NCBI GenBank assembly: GCA_910577665.1
Contig: CAJTOJ010000001.1
Span: 310,001 to 374,000, forward strand
Direction: 5' to 3'
DNA length: 64,000 bases
Origin: an uncultured Acetatifactor sp.
Lineage (GTDB): Bacteria > Bacillota > Clostridia > Lachnospirales > Lachnospiraceae
Notes under the pieces: model-generated
Told to the model about the DNA's origin: nothing
The model's input: the letters and a program-made list of their open reading frames with translations, nothing else
Databases searched by the model: none
Shown: positions 34,640-43,893 of the stretch, piece after piece
Position numbering within the stretch: position 1 is the stretch's first letter
Layout of the letters: the number at the start of each line of letters is the position of its first letter
Made by a program: the position numbers and the translations under genes

Positions 34640-35587
34640 TTATCCCTCTTCCTGAAGCATCTGCACATCAAACAGCGCATTTACGAATTCATCAGAGTCA
34701 AATCTCTGTAGATCATCCATAGACTCCCCCACCCCGATATATTTCACTGGTACCTGGAGTTCTGACTGGATGGCCACGGCAATCCCTCCCTTAGCTGTGC
34801 CGTCCAGCTTAGTCAGGATGATACCTGTCAGATCTGCCACCTCTCCGAATTCCCTGGCCTGTACCAGGGCATTCTGTCCGGTGGTGCCGTCCAGCACGAT
34901 CAGGTTCTCCCTGCAGGCATCTGGAAATTCCCTGTCAATAATGCGGTTCATCTTCCGCAGTTCCTCCATCAGATTGCGCTTGTTGTGCAGCCTCCCTGCT
35001 GTATCCACCAGCAGCACATCCACGCCTCTGGCCTTGGCAGCATGTACTGCGTCATATACCACACTGGCCGGATCTGTGCCTTCACCTCCGCCGACCATAG
35101 GCACATCGGCGCGCCTGGCCCATTCTGCAAGCTGTTCTCCGGCTGCAGCCCGGAAAGTATCTGCAGCCGCGATCAGCACCCGACGTCCGTCTGCCTTGAA
35201 CTTTCCTGCCAGCTTGCCCACAGAGGTGGTCTTGCCCACACCGTTGACACCGATGACCATGATCACCGACTGTTCCTTCTCGAATCCATAGGCATCCTCG
35301 TCCACCCGCATCTGTTCCTTGATGCCATCTATGAGCAGCTGCTTGCAGGCGGCTGGTTCCTTGATATGCTGCTCCTTTACCTGCTCCTTAAGACGCTCTA
35401 CAATCTGTGTGGTGGCGCCGATGCCGATGTCTCCCATGATGAGGATCTCCTCCAGCTCTTCATAGAAGTCCTCATCAATGGCGGAGAAGCCGCTGAATAC
35501 TGAGTCAATTCCCTTTACAATGTTGTCCCTTGTCTTGGCCAGCCCTTCTTTCAGCCTGGCAAAAAAACCCTTCTTTCCCTCGCTCAT
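34640..35587 (-). CDS. ftsY: signal recognition particle receptor FtsY
   Basis: The 315-residue SRP GTPase has GVNGVGKTTSVGKLAGKF (G1), DTAGRLHNK (G3) and LTKLDGTAKGG (G4). The N-terminal helix region (FFARLKEGLAKTRDNIVKGI) is short, with no long acidic A domain, as usual in Firmicutes. It docks SRP-ribosome complexes at the membrane. It is downstream of smc and rnc in the classical rnc-smc-ftsY order. Confidence 0.97.
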   Translation of the reverse strand: MSEGKKGFFARLKEGLAKTRDNIVKGIDSVFSGFSAIDEDFYEELEEILIMGDIGIGATTQIVERLKEQVKEQHIKEPAACKQLLIDGIKEQMRVDEDAYGFEKEQSVIMVIGVNGVGKTTSVGKLAGKFKADGRRVLIAAADTFRAAAGEQLAEWARRADVPMVGGGEGTDPASVVYDAVHAAKARGVDVLLVDTAGRLHNKRNLMEELRKMNRIIDREFPDACRENLIVLDGTTGQNALVQAREFGEVADLTGIILTKLDGTAKGGIAVAIQSELQVPVKYIGVGESMDDLQRFDSDEFVNALFDVQMLQEEG

Positions 35588-35663
35588 GTTTTGCTGTCCC
35601 CTTCTTCTATATCCTTCACTGGTCAGTCCGCAACAAGCCCTTACTTTGTATCTGTCTGTACCA

Positions 35664-38600
35664 TCACGTCAGTTCCTTGTCTATGAGATTCACACTCACC
35701 AGCGTGGACACCCCTTTCTCCTGCATGGTAATACCATATAGCCTGTCCACCTGTTCCATGGTACCTCTCCTGTGGGTTATCACAATGAACTGTGTATTCT
35801 TTGTCAGCTTATGCAGATATTTCGCAAAACGTCCCACATTGGAATCGTCCAATGCCGCCTCAATTTCATCCAGTAGACAGAAAGGAGAAGGCTTCAGATT
35901 CTGGATGGCAAAGAGCAGGGAGATGGCTGTCAGGGCTTTCTCCCCACCGGAGAGCTGCATCATGTTCTGCAGCTTCTTGCCAGGGGGCTGGGCGATGATC
36001 CGGATGCCCGCTTCCAGGATATCTTCTTCCTCCATCAGCTCCAAGGTACCCTTTCCACCGCCGAACAGTTCCTTGAACACCTTGTCAAACTCCCGGTTGA
36101 TCTCCGCGAATTTCTCCGCAAACTGTTTCCGCATGGCTGTATCCAGCTCCTGGATGATCCCCTCCAGGGTCTTCTCAGCTTCAACCAGGTCATCATGCTG
36201 GGTCTTCAGGAAAGTATAGCGCTCCATCAGATTCCTATAGTCCTCAATGGCGTTCACATTCACATCTCCCAGCTTCTTGATCTGCTCCTTCAGGGAAGCA
36301 ATGTCTTTCTTCATAGCCGCCAGGTCCGTCATGGTCTCATCCCGGATCGCTGCTGCATCGCTTAAGGTGATCTCATACTCATCCCACATATAATTGATCT
36401 GGGATTCCACCGCTTCCTCCATGCGTTCTTTCTGGGCGTTCAGCCTGTAAACCTCCTTGTCCAGGGCTGTCATCTTCTCTGAAAGTTCCTCCCTGTGCCG
36501 GAAGAATCCTTTCTGCTTTGCAGTCAGTTCCTCCCTTCGGGCCACCGTCTCCTTCAATGTGTTCTCTGATTCGTTCTGGGCATCATAGGAAGCCGTTATG
36601 GTCTTCTCAATCTCCTGGATATTCTGCTGTCTGCGCTCCATCTCCTGTCTGTTTTCTTCCAGGGCCTGCAACACCTCGTCCAGTTCTGCCAAAGAGCGCT
36701 CCATCTCCCCGTCTATACGGTCCACATTGGCCTGCTTGAATACCAGGGTCTGGCGCATCTTCTCCACCTTCAGTTCCCATGCGGACACCTTGGCTGCACT
36801 TTCCGTCTCCAGGCTTCTATGGCCTTCCAGCTCTTTCTGTAACACAAGGATCTGTTCCTGGGTGTGCTTCTCCAGTTCCTCGCTGTGGGCCAGTTCCTTC
36901 AGAATGGATTCTTTGTTTCCCTTGATCTCCAGTATCATGCCTTCGATCTCTTTTTCTTCTACCCTCAGGGAAGCAACTCCCTCCACTTCTTCTTCCATAC
37001 GCTGCCTGGTCTGGTTGATATTCAGCCGGATGGTATTCTGCTCCATGGATGTCTGTTGGATGGCAGTTTTTAATGTCTCCAGTTCCATGCGCAGCTTGTT
37101 CCGTCCGGTCTTGGTCTCGTCTATCTCCCGGTTGATACTATCCACCTGGAGAAGCAGTTTCCTCACAGATTTCTCCAGCTCCTCGATCTCCCGGCGCCTG
37201 CCCAGGAGATTGCTGCTGTTCTTAAAGGCACCACCGCTGATGGCGCCCCCTGGCACCAGCAGTTCTCCCTCCAATGTCACCATTCGGATACCATAGCCGT
37301 ATTTTCTGGCAATCTTTACCGCATTGTCCACATGGTCCACCACCAGGATCCGGCCCAGCATGGCCCTGGCAACATTCTGGTATCTCTCATCGGTATGTAC
37401 CAGTTTATCCGCCACCCCGATGACACCGGGCTCTTTTAAGGCTTCCAGGGTCTTGAATTCCTGGGGACGGGTGATGCTGGTCAAGGGCAGGAAGGTGGCA
37501 CGTCCCAGTTTGTTGGTCTTAAGGAACCCGATCACCTTCTTGGCCGTCTCCTCATTGTCCGTGACTATGTTCTGGATATTGCCTCCCAGGGCAGTCTCAA
37601 TGGCAGTCTCATATTTTTTCTCCACTTTGATAATATCTGCCACCACGCCAATGATCCCCTGGTATTTGTCCTTCTGCTCCATCACCTTCTTGATACTGCC
37701 GCCATACCCCTCATAGCGCTCGGCCAGGTTGGATAGGGCCTCCAGTCTGGATTTCTCCATATGATAGGCACTCTGTGTCTCCCGTAGCTTCCCATCCTTT
37801 CCAGCCAGGATTCCCCGGATCTCCCCCAGTTCCTGTTCCTTCGCTGCTTCAGATTCTGTCATCTGGCGCAGCTTTTCTGTCACCATCTCAAACTGTCCTT
37901 CCAGTTCCCTTATGGACTCTTCCCTGGCCGCCTCATCGGATTTCGCCCGCAGCAGCCGGGAGTTCAGCTCTGCCTTACGGATGTTCACCTGCTCCATCAT
38001 CGTGTCAAAACGTCCCATCTTGGACTTGATGGTAGCCCTCTGGTTCAGTTCCCCGATAATGGTGTTCTTCCCACTCTCAATCTCCCCGTTCAGGGAAGCA
38101 ATCTGCCCCTGGATCTCCTCCAGCTTTGTCCTGGCAGCCTCCGATTCCTTCAGAAGCTCCTGCATCTGGCTGTCAGTATCCTCTTTCTCCTGTAGCAGGC
38201 CTTCCCGGTCCTTCTTTCTGGATCCGATCTCCTCCTGCAAAGTATTCCTGCGGTTGGTCAGATGTGCTTCACTGCCCTTTGCAGAGTTGATCTGTTCCTT
38301 TAGGACATTTTTCTCCCCTTCCAGCCTTCCGCGCATCATTCCCGCATCCGTAGCCGTGTTCCTGGCCTGTTCTATGGTTTCTTCCAGGCGTTCCAGCTGT
38401 GCCTGGCCCTGTTCATATTCCTCTTTGATTCCTTCGTACTGCTGCCTGGTGGCAGTCAGTTCCCCGTCTGCCAGGCCATATTTCTCCTCCACCTGGACCA
38501 GCTGTTCGTTCAGTCTGGCATTCTCCAGGAGGAATACATTTACATCCAGGGTCTTTAGGTCTTCCTTCTTCTTCAGATAGATCCGGGCTGTCTCGGCCTG

Positions 38601-39221
38601 GCGCTCCAGGGGGCCGGTCTGCTTCTCCAGCTCAGAGAGAATATCATTCACCCGCACCAGATTCTGTTTCTCATTCTCCAGCTTCACCTGGGCCGCTGCC
38701 TTCCGGCGTTTGAACTTCACAATCCCCGCCGCTTCATCGAACAGTTCCCGGCGCTCCTCCGGCTTGCCGCTTAAGATCTTGTCAATCTGTCCCTGGCCAA
38801 TGATGGAATACCCTTCCTTACCGATACCTGTATCATAGAACAGTTCATTCACATCCTTCAGCCTGCAGGGACTTCCGTTGATCAGATATTCACTTTCTCC
38901 GGAACGGTAGATCCGCCTGGCCACCGTCACTTCATCAAAGTCTATGGCGAGCTGATGGTCGGCATTGTCCAGGGTAATCGCCACATAAGCATAGCTCAAG
39001 GGCTTCCTGTTCTCTGTCCCCGAGAAAATGACATCCTGCATACTGGCACCGCGCAGTTGCTTCACACGCTGTTCTCCCAGAACCCAGCGGACTGCATCCG
39101 CCACATTACTCTTACCACTGCCGTTGGGTCCCACTATCCCCGTGATGCCATTGTGAAATTGAAAATGGATCTTGTTTGCGAAGGACTTAAAGCCCTGTAC
39201 CTCAATGCTTTTTAAATACAT
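35664..39221 (-). CDS. smc: chromosome segregation protein SMC
   Basis: The 1185-residue protein has Walker A GPNGSGKSNVADAVRWV at residues ~32-49, a hinge domain near 500-650 (GGSIKKVMEQKDKYQGIIGV), two long coiled coils, the signature LSGGEKALTAISLLFA and Walker B FCLLDEIEAALDDSN. It forms the ring that organises and segregates the chromosome with ScpAB. Its start overlaps the end of rnc by 20 bases. Confidence 0.98.
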   Translation of the reverse strand: MYLKSIEVQGFKSFANKIHFQFHNGITGIVGPNGSGKSNVADAVRWVLGEQRVKQLRGASMQDVIFSGTENRKPLSYAYVAITLDNADHQLAIDFDEVTVARRIYRSGESEYLINGSPCRLKDVNELFYDTGIGKEGYSIIGQGQIDKILSGKPEERRELFDEAAGIVKFKRRKAAAQVKLENEKQNLVRVNDILSELEKQTGPLERQAETARIYLKKKEDLKTLDVNVFLLENARLNEQLVQVEEKYGLADGELTATRQQYEGIKEEYEQGQAQLERLEETIEQARNTATDAGMMRGRLEGEKNVLKEQINSAKGSEAHLTNRRNTLQEEIGSRKKDREGLLQEKEDTDSQMQELLKESEAARTKLEEIQGQIASLNGEIESGKNTIIGELNQRATIKSKMGRFDTMMEQVNIRKAELNSRLLRAKSDEAAREESIRELEGQFEMVTEKLRQMTESEAAKEQELGEIRGILAGKDGKLRETQSAYHMEKSRLEALSNLAERYEGYGGSIKKVMEQKDKYQGIIGVVADIIKVEKKYETAIETALGGNIQNIVTDNEETAKKVIGFLKTNKLGRATFLPLTSITRPQEFKTLEALKEPGVIGVADKLVHTDERYQNVARAMLGRILVVDHVDNAVKIARKYGYGIRMVTLEGELLVPGGAISGGAFKNSSNLLGRRREIEELEKSVRKLLLQVDSINREIDETKTGRNKLRMELETLKTAIQQTSMEQNTIRLNINQTRQRMEEEVEGVASLRVEEKEIEGMILEIKGNKESILKELAHSEELEKHTQEQILVLQKELEGHRSLETESAAKVSAWELKVEKMRQTLVFKQANVDRIDGEMERSLAELDEVLQALEENRQEMERRQQNIQEIEKTITASYDAQNESENTLKETVARREELTAKQKGFFRHREELSEKMTALDKEVYRLNAQKERMEEAVESQINYMWDEYEITLSDAAAIRDETMTDLAAMKKDIASLKEQIKKLGDVNVNAIEDYRNLMERYTFLKTQHDDLVEAEKTLEGIIQELDTAMRKQFAEKFAEINREFDKVFKELFGGGKGTLELMEEEDILEAGIRIIAQPPGKKLQNMMQLSGGEKALTAISLLFAIQNLKPSPFCLLDEIEAALDDSNVGRFAKYLHKLTKNTQFIVITHRRGTMEQVDRLYGITMQEKGVSTLVSVNLIDKELT

Positions 39222-39915
39222 ATCCTCTATCCCTCAGAAGCAGAAGGGCTTTGTACGCCGCCTCCTGCTCCGCAGCCTTCTTCGTTCTTCCCTGCCCTTC
39301 TGACAGGTTCTCACCGTCCATGCGGACAGCCACCCTGAAGAGCTTATCGTGCTCCGGCCCGCACTCCTCCAACAGTTCATAGGTAAATTCCTTCCGCATC
39401 TTCCCCTGGACCAGCTCCTGCAAGTTACTCTTGCTGTCATAGAACAGTTGCTTGTCCTCAAGATCGGACAGAATGAAACGATTGATAAAATTCCTGGCCG
39501 CCTCCATCCCCCCATCCAGGTAGATGGCGCCGGTCACAGCCTCCATCACATCTGAGATGATACTGTCCCTGCCCCTGCCTCCGGTATTCTCTTCTCCCCT
39601 GCCAAGCAGCATGAACTGTCCCAGCTCCAAGTCCCTGGCACAGAAGGCAAGGGAAGGTTCGCATACCATGGAGGCCCTGCGCTTGGTTAGCTCCCCTTCT
39701 GTGAGATCCGGATTCTGATGGAACAGAAACTCGCTGGATACCAGTTCCAGCACCGCATCCCCAAGGAATTCCAGGCGTTCATAGTGTTTCATCTTATTGA
39801 TCTTCTGCTCATTGGTGTAAGAGCTGTGTGTCAGAGCCTGCCGCAACAACAGTTCATCCTGAAACCGATACCCAATACGCTCCTGTAGCATTTTCAGTGT
39901 ATATCCTTCTAACAT
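39202..39915 (-). CDS. rnc: ribonuclease III
   Basis: The 237-residue enzyme has the catalytic signature ERLEFLGDAVLELV and a C-terminal double-stranded RNA binding domain (DSKSNLQELVQGKM and on, KKAAEQEAAYKALLLL). It processes rRNA precursors and cleaves double-stranded RNA. I start at MLEGYTLKMLQE because GGAAG lies suitably upstream; the open frame continues ~68 codons further without family similarity. Confidence 0.95.
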   Translation of the reverse strand: MLEGYTLKMLQERIGYRFQDELLLRQALTHSSYTNEQKINKMKHYERLEFLGDAVLELVSSEFLFHQNPDLTEGELTKRRASMVCEPSLAFCARDLELGQFMLLGRGEENTGGRGRDSIISDVMEAVTGAIYLDGGMEAARNFINRFILSDLEDKQLFYDSKSNLQELVQGKMRKEFTYELLEECGPEHDKLFRVAVRMDGENLSEGQGRTKKAAEQEAAYKALLLLRDRGYVFKKH

Positions 39916-40341
39916 GTCTGTCTTCCTATCCCCTTCCAGTCCCAAAAGACCTGCTGCTTCCTCTGCGGTCCTCCCTGTCTGTGGTTCTTCCACAGGATCC
40001 GCCTGCCAAAATCCCCTGCTGCGAAGCAAAAGCGTGCTAAAGCACGCGAACATCAATCTTGTAGCGCTGCAAGCAGCAGGACATGTGGTCTTTCCTCCGC
40101 TTCGGTCGGTGCTGGTCATGCGCCACCAACGCTGCGAACCCCAGGCGGCAAACGTCTAATGGGTGCTGGCGCATTGCCCACGGGAATCAAACAAGCAGTA
40201 CGCACAGCGGACTGACTGCTGCCGTACTGCTCTTATTCTAGACGCCGGAGGCTGTGACCTGTCACGCCTTCCATCCGCTGCCCCTGCCAGGAACCTGTCC
40301 TTCCACAGAACATCCTGTATGTTCCAATCCCACAAGGTCAG
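39916..40341 (-). other. 426-base gap between acpP and rnc with several hairpins, no gene recognised
   Basis: AGCAGTACG (40194-40202) pairs perfectly with CGTACTGCT (40223-40231), with an inner CAGC/GCTG stem; on the minus strand TTGTTTG follows, so it may terminate acpP transcription. GCGTGC-TAAA-GCACGC (40032-40047) is a second compact hairpin. The stretch is GC-rich with many small dyads (GCGCCACCAACGC region). I find no tRNA cloverleaf and no ORF with a ribosome site. A structured RNA is possible but unproven. Confidence 0.4.
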
Positions 40342-40569
40342 TTACAGGGCATCCTTAATCAATTCCACTGCTTCTTCCACCGTGGTTATCTTCTCAGCCT
40401 TCTCAGATGGAATCTCAATATCAAATTCTTCCTCAATGCCCATGACGATCTGATAGAGATCCAGGGAATCTGCCCCCAGGTCATCCATGAATGTAGTCTC
40501 CATGGTGATCTCATCCGGATCCACATTCAACACTTCCGCAATCACTTTTTTCAGCTTTTCAAATTCCAT
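40342..40569 (-). CDS. acpP: acyl carrier protein
   Basis: The 75-residue protein has the phosphopantetheine serine in FMDDLGADSLDLYQIVMGIE and the acidic helices of ACP. It carries acyl chains in fatty acid synthesis. It follows plsX by 18 bases, a standard pair, and would be expressed from the plsX promoter. Confidence 0.97.
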   Translation of the reverse strand: MEFEKLKKVIAEVLNVDPDEITMETTFMDDLGADSLDLYQIVMGIEEEFDIEIPSEKAEKITTVEEAVELIKDAL

Positions 40570-40587
40570 TCCTGCATCCTTCCTTTC

Positions 40588-41598
40588 CTAGTCTCCCAGA
40601 ACGATCTGTTCCCTTATTTTTTCATTTATATTCTGTTCCTTGAATGCTATGCACTGAAGGATAGAATTCCTGATCTCAATGGCCTTGCTGCTGCCATGGG
40701 TCTTCACCACCAGGCCGTTTAAGCCTAGCAGGGGCGCGCCGCCGTATTCTTCTGTGGAAAAGCCCTTCAGTGTTCTCTTCAAGGCAGGTTTCACCAGCAT
40801 GGCACCGATTTTGGATCTTAGGTTCTCCATCATACCTCCTTTGATCTTCTTCACCAGGGCACCGCTGACCCCTTCCAGCATCTTCAGCACAATGTTGCCT
40901 GCAAATGCCTCACATACCAGCACATCAGCCACCCCGAAAGGAATATCCCTGGCCTCCACATTCCCGATGAAATGGATCTCCGGGCAGGCCTGTAGCATGG
41001 GGTAGGTCTCTTTCGTGAGGGCATTCCCCTTCTCCTCCTCCACGCCAATGTTCACCAGCCCCACTTTGGGATTCTTCACACCGATCACATGTTCCATATA
41101 GATGCTGCCCATCTTGGCAAACTGCACAAGCTGTCCAGGCCTGGCATCCACATTGGCACCACAGTCCAGAAGCAGGCTCACTCCCTCTATATTGGGAATG
41201 ACAGGGGCAAGGGGCGGTCTCTCCACCCCCTTGATCCGGCCTACAATCACCTGGCCCCCCACAAGCACGGCACCGGTGCTGCCAGCGGACACAAAGGCAT
41301 CACAGATACCTTCCTTCACCAGATACATTCCCTTTACAATGGAGGAATCTTTTTTCTTCCGAATCGCCATCACCGGAGGTTCCCCGGTGTCAATCACTTC
41401 CCCTGCATGTACCACTTCCATCCTGGCTGTATCGAAGGTGTACTGCTTCAGCTCCTCCTGGAGCACAGGCTCCCTTCCCACCAGAAATATCTTTACGCGC
41501 TTATCGGCATTCACTGCATCCACCGCACCTTTTACCACCTGGCCCGGCGCATTATCCCCTCCCATGGCATCTACTGCCACATTCACCAAATCTGCCAT
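40588..41598 (-). CDS. plsX: phosphate acyltransferase PlsX
   Basis: The 336-residue enzyme moves acyl groups from acyl-ACP to phosphate, the first step of phospholipid synthesis. Signature VAVDAMGGDNAPGQVVKGAV and SAGSTGAVLVGGQ are present. GGAG precedes the ATG. It has its own promoter and is followed by acpP. No FapR-type operator was found upstream. Confidence 0.96.
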   Translation of the reverse strand: MADLVNVAVDAMGGDNAPGQVVKGAVDAVNADKRVKIFLVGREPVLQEELKQYTFDTARMEVVHAGEVIDTGEPPVMAIRKKKDSSIVKGMYLVKEGICDAFVSAGSTGAVLVGGQVIVGRIKGVERPPLAPVIPNIEGVSLLLDCGANVDARPGQLVQFAKMGSIYMEHVIGVKNPKVGLVNIGVEEEKGNALTKETYPMLQACPEIHFIGNVEARDIPFGVADVLVCEAFAGNIVLKMLEGVSGALVKKIKGGMMENLRSKIGAMLVKPALKRTLKGFSTEEYGGAPLLGLNGLVVKTHGSSKAIEIRNSILQCIAFKEQNINEKIREQIVLGD

Positions 41599-41624
41599 TG
41601 TAAGCTCCTTCCATATCTCATCTT

Positions 41625-41653
41625 ACTATACTAGACACCCTCACAAAAATCAA
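41625..41653 (-). promoter_or_regulatory. promoter of plsX-acpP
   Basis: On the minus strand TTGATT (41648-41653) and TATAGT (41625-41630) are 17 bases apart, placing the start about 20 bases before the plsX ribosome site. Confidence 0.7.
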
Positions 41654-41684
41654 GGATTATTTGGCAGTAATGCTCTGTAAACAC

Positions 41685-41718
41685 AAAAAAGGCGCTCTCT
41701 GACAGAACGCCCTTTTTT
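41685..41718 (-). terminator. intrinsic terminator after rpmF
   Basis: A GGGCGTTCT/AGAGAGCGCC-type stem with a short loop is flanked by six T on the minus-strand side and six T on the plus-strand side. It ends the DUF177-rpmF transcript just upstream of the plsX promoter and could act in both directions. Confidence 0.85.
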
Positions 41719-41772
41719 CGCTTGTTCCCACAGGGAACTCCTAAACCCGGGATCCATGGCTCCCGAGTCTCG

Positions 41773-41952
41773 TCAGTCCACGGTGATAACCTGCTTCTTG
41801 TTATAAGAACCACATGCCTTGCAGACCCTGTGAGGTACTGTAAGGGCACCGCACTTGCTGCACTTTACCAAGGTAGGAGCACTCATTTTCCAGTTTGCTC
41901 TCCTCTTGTCTCTTCTACTTTTGGAAGATTTATTCTTAGGACAAATAGACAT
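41773..41952 (-). CDS. rpmF: 50S ribosomal protein L32
   Basis: The 59-residue protein starts MSICPKNKSSKSRRDKRRAN and has a zinc-binding pair of CxxC motifs (VKCSKCGAL and VCKACGSY). Presence of all four cysteines marks the zinc-containing form. It begins 2 bases after the DUF177 gene's stop. It is followed by the terminator at 41685. Confidence 0.96.
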   Translation of the reverse strand: MSICPKNKSSKSRRDKRRANWKMSAPTLVKCSKCGALTVPHRVCKACGSYNKKQVITVD

Positions 41953-41954
41953 TG

Positions 41955-42482
41955 TTACACCTCCTTACTTGCATTAAAAATATCCTGTATCACTGCCATG
42001 CGGGGATCTGGCACAAATGTATCACAGCCACACTCCCTCATATTCAGGTTCTGTCCACATCTGGAACATATCCCCCTACAGTCTTCCTTGCACAGAATCT
42101 TTGCAGGCCAGTTACAAATGATTTCATGGTACACAAAAGCTTCTACATCCAGCTGATCCCCTTCCATAAATCCCAGGTCATCCGCCTCCTCATCCTCTGT
42201 GCAGGCAGCTTCCGGTGCAACCACAATCCGCTCAAAGGGTAAATCCAGTTCCACTGGCACATCTGTAAGGCATCTGTCGCAATGCCCTCCAAGAACCAGC
42301 TTCACCCTGCCCTTGATGCGTGCTTTCCCTGGCTCCACATTGGATAAAAGAAAGGTCACAGGTGATTTCTCCCGAATCGGAAACCCTCCCTGCCTACTCT
42401 GGAACACTTCCATCTCAAGAGGGACTTCTGCTTCCATTTCCCTGCCTTCATTTGTCAGCACATCAAATAAATGGATTAACAT
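41955..42482 (-). CDS. yceD: YceD family protein (DUF177), 23S rRNA accumulation factor
   Basis: The 175-residue protein has the DUF177 core (KGRVKLVLGGHCDRCLTDVPVELDLPFE) and a C-terminal cysteine cluster (CKEDCRGICSRCGQNLNMRECGC) probably binding zinc. It is paired with rpmF across bacteria and implicated in 23S rRNA levels. AGGAG lies 6 bases before the chosen ATG (MLIHLFDV). A consensus promoter lies upstream. Confidence 0.92.
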   Translation of the reverse strand: MLIHLFDVLTNEGREMEAEVPLEMEVFQSRQGGFPIREKSPVTFLLSNVEPGKARIKGRVKLVLGGHCDRCLTDVPVELDLPFERIVVAPEAACTEDEEADDLGFMEGDQLDVEAFVYHEIICNWPAKILCKEDCRGICSRCGQNLNMRECGCDTFVPDPRMAVIQDIFNASKEV

Positions 42483-42530
42483 AGCAGCTCCTATGCCGGA
42501 TATTGTACAATTGTCTTTGCACACTGATTC

Positions 42531-42559
42531 ATTATACATAGGCAAATTCGGTTTGTCAA
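42531..42559 (-). promoter_or_regulatory. perfect consensus promoter of the DUF177-rpmF operon
   Basis: On the minus strand TTGACA (42554-42559) and TATAAT (42531-42536) have exactly 17 bases between them, both boxes matching consensus at all six positions. Confidence 0.85.
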
Positions 42560-42658
42560 CCAGAATTTATCCATAATCTTCTAAAATTACTCCCGTTCAG
42601 CCCCATGTAGTTGGCAAAACCCGCCTGTAGTACTTTCTGCTGCATTACAACTTTTTGC

Positions 42659-43729
42659 TCACAAAGCAGCACTCCCTATCACCCAGGTATTTTTGATCTG
42701 TCCATCCAGGGTTTCATATTTCCAGCTCTTACGGCTCCTGGCCACACAGTTGGGATCGTTTACCAGGAATCCCTCCTCATTATATCCGTAGATAACAATG
42801 AAATGGCCGGCAGCAGTGAAATCCCCCGGCCGCATGGAACATATGACCACCTTGCCCTGGTCAATGGCCTGCCGCAATGTCTGTTCCGACGCCTTGGGCT
42901 GGCTCACCTGCAGGCCATACAGGGCTGGCACATCCTGTAGCAATGCCCAGGCTGTACCGCTTCCGGGAACGTAATAGCCGTTGTCCAGGCTATACCGGGC
43001 GATTACGTCCGGTGTAAGCGCCTCATTTCCCGTCAGGTAGTACAGGGCCATGGACAGGCAGACAGGGCCGCAGCCCGACAGACCGATGTTGCTCTCCTCC
43101 CCGTATTCTGCGTACCCCCATCTGGGATCCCACTGCAGGAACAGGGGAAACGCCTGGTTTCTCTCTGCCTCTGTAAATCCTCCCTCTGCCCTTATGTCCG
43201 CGGTAAGATAGCCCTTCACAAAATCGGCCATCTCCGGATTGTTGGCAAGTGCCTCCAGCATCTTCTCCGGATAGGAGGCCCTGTTCTGATAGATATCTGC
43301 AATGGTCTCATTTTCTTCCGCCAGCTGCCGCAGACATGCCAGGATCTCTTCCCTGTCCCGTTTCACAGGCTTTGGCACCTCATCCAGGCCACACAGGCTT
43401 ACATAATCTATTTCTGTCCCTCCTGTTTCTTCTCCCCTGGCATGGTACTCCGGCAGGGAGGCCTGGCCAGATATCCATTCCACAGACCGGGTCCGGCCTG
43501 TGATACCGTTCAGGATATCATTTATTTTCCTCACCTGGGACTGCAAATGGTAAAGAACAGACATCTGGAAAACCAGAAACAGCCATGTGCATATCAGAAG
43601 AATGCCAAACAGCTCCCATCTTTTCTTCCGCTTTACCCTCTTCTCCGGTTTCCGTACCGGCAAATAGTCAAAACCTGCACTGCCCCGGCTGCTTTTTACA
43701 TTGCCACGTATTTCCCGATTATCTCTCAT
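42659..43729 (-). CDS. membrane-anchored C39-like cysteine peptidase family protein
   Basis: The 356-residue protein has a basic cytoplasmic N-terminus (KPEKRVKRKKRWELFG), one membrane helix (ILLICTWLFLVFQMSVLY, about 45-62) and an extracellular region ending in a papain-like C39_2 domain. Catalytic Cys is in GLSGCGPVCLSMALYY, His in AGHFIVIYGYNEEGFLVNDPN with the Asp/Asn following. Such proteins may process peptides or wall proteins; the substrate is unknown. I start at the ATG with AAAGG upstream (MRDNREIRG). Confidence 0.85.
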   Translation of the reverse strand: MRDNREIRGNVKSSRGSAGFDYLPVRKPEKRVKRKKRWELFGILLICTWLFLVFQMSVLYHLQSQVRKINDILNGITGRTRSVEWISGQASLPEYHARGEETGGTEIDYVSLCGLDEVPKPVKRDREEILACLRQLAEENETIADIYQNRASYPEKMLEALANNPEMADFVKGYLTADIRAEGGFTEAERNQAFPLFLQWDPRWGYAEYGEESNIGLSGCGPVCLSMALYYLTGNEALTPDVIARYSLDNGYYVPGSGTAWALLQDVPALYGLQVSQPKASEQTLRQAIDQGKVVICSMRPGDFTAAGHFIVIYGYNEEGFLVNDPNCVARSRKSWKYETLDGQIKNTWVIGSAAL

Positions 43730-43893
43730 ATCCGTTTCCCTTTCACCCACACTTCTGATGGAACATACAGCCAGGCAGAACCTGCACTGGCATTTCCCTG
43801 GTACAAGTTCTATTCTATACGGATATGTATCTCGTTTGTAAATTTAATATTAAAGTTGTACTGTCAGATTCTTAAGATTCCCTATGGAAACCC

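Noticed and set aside
39202..40119. Long N-terminal extension of RNase III
   Set aside because: The extra ~68 codons show no family similarity, while a good ribosome site lies before the internal ATG at 39915.
40594..41700. FapR operator upstream of plsX
   Set aside because: No FapR-type palindrome was found between the promoter and plsX.
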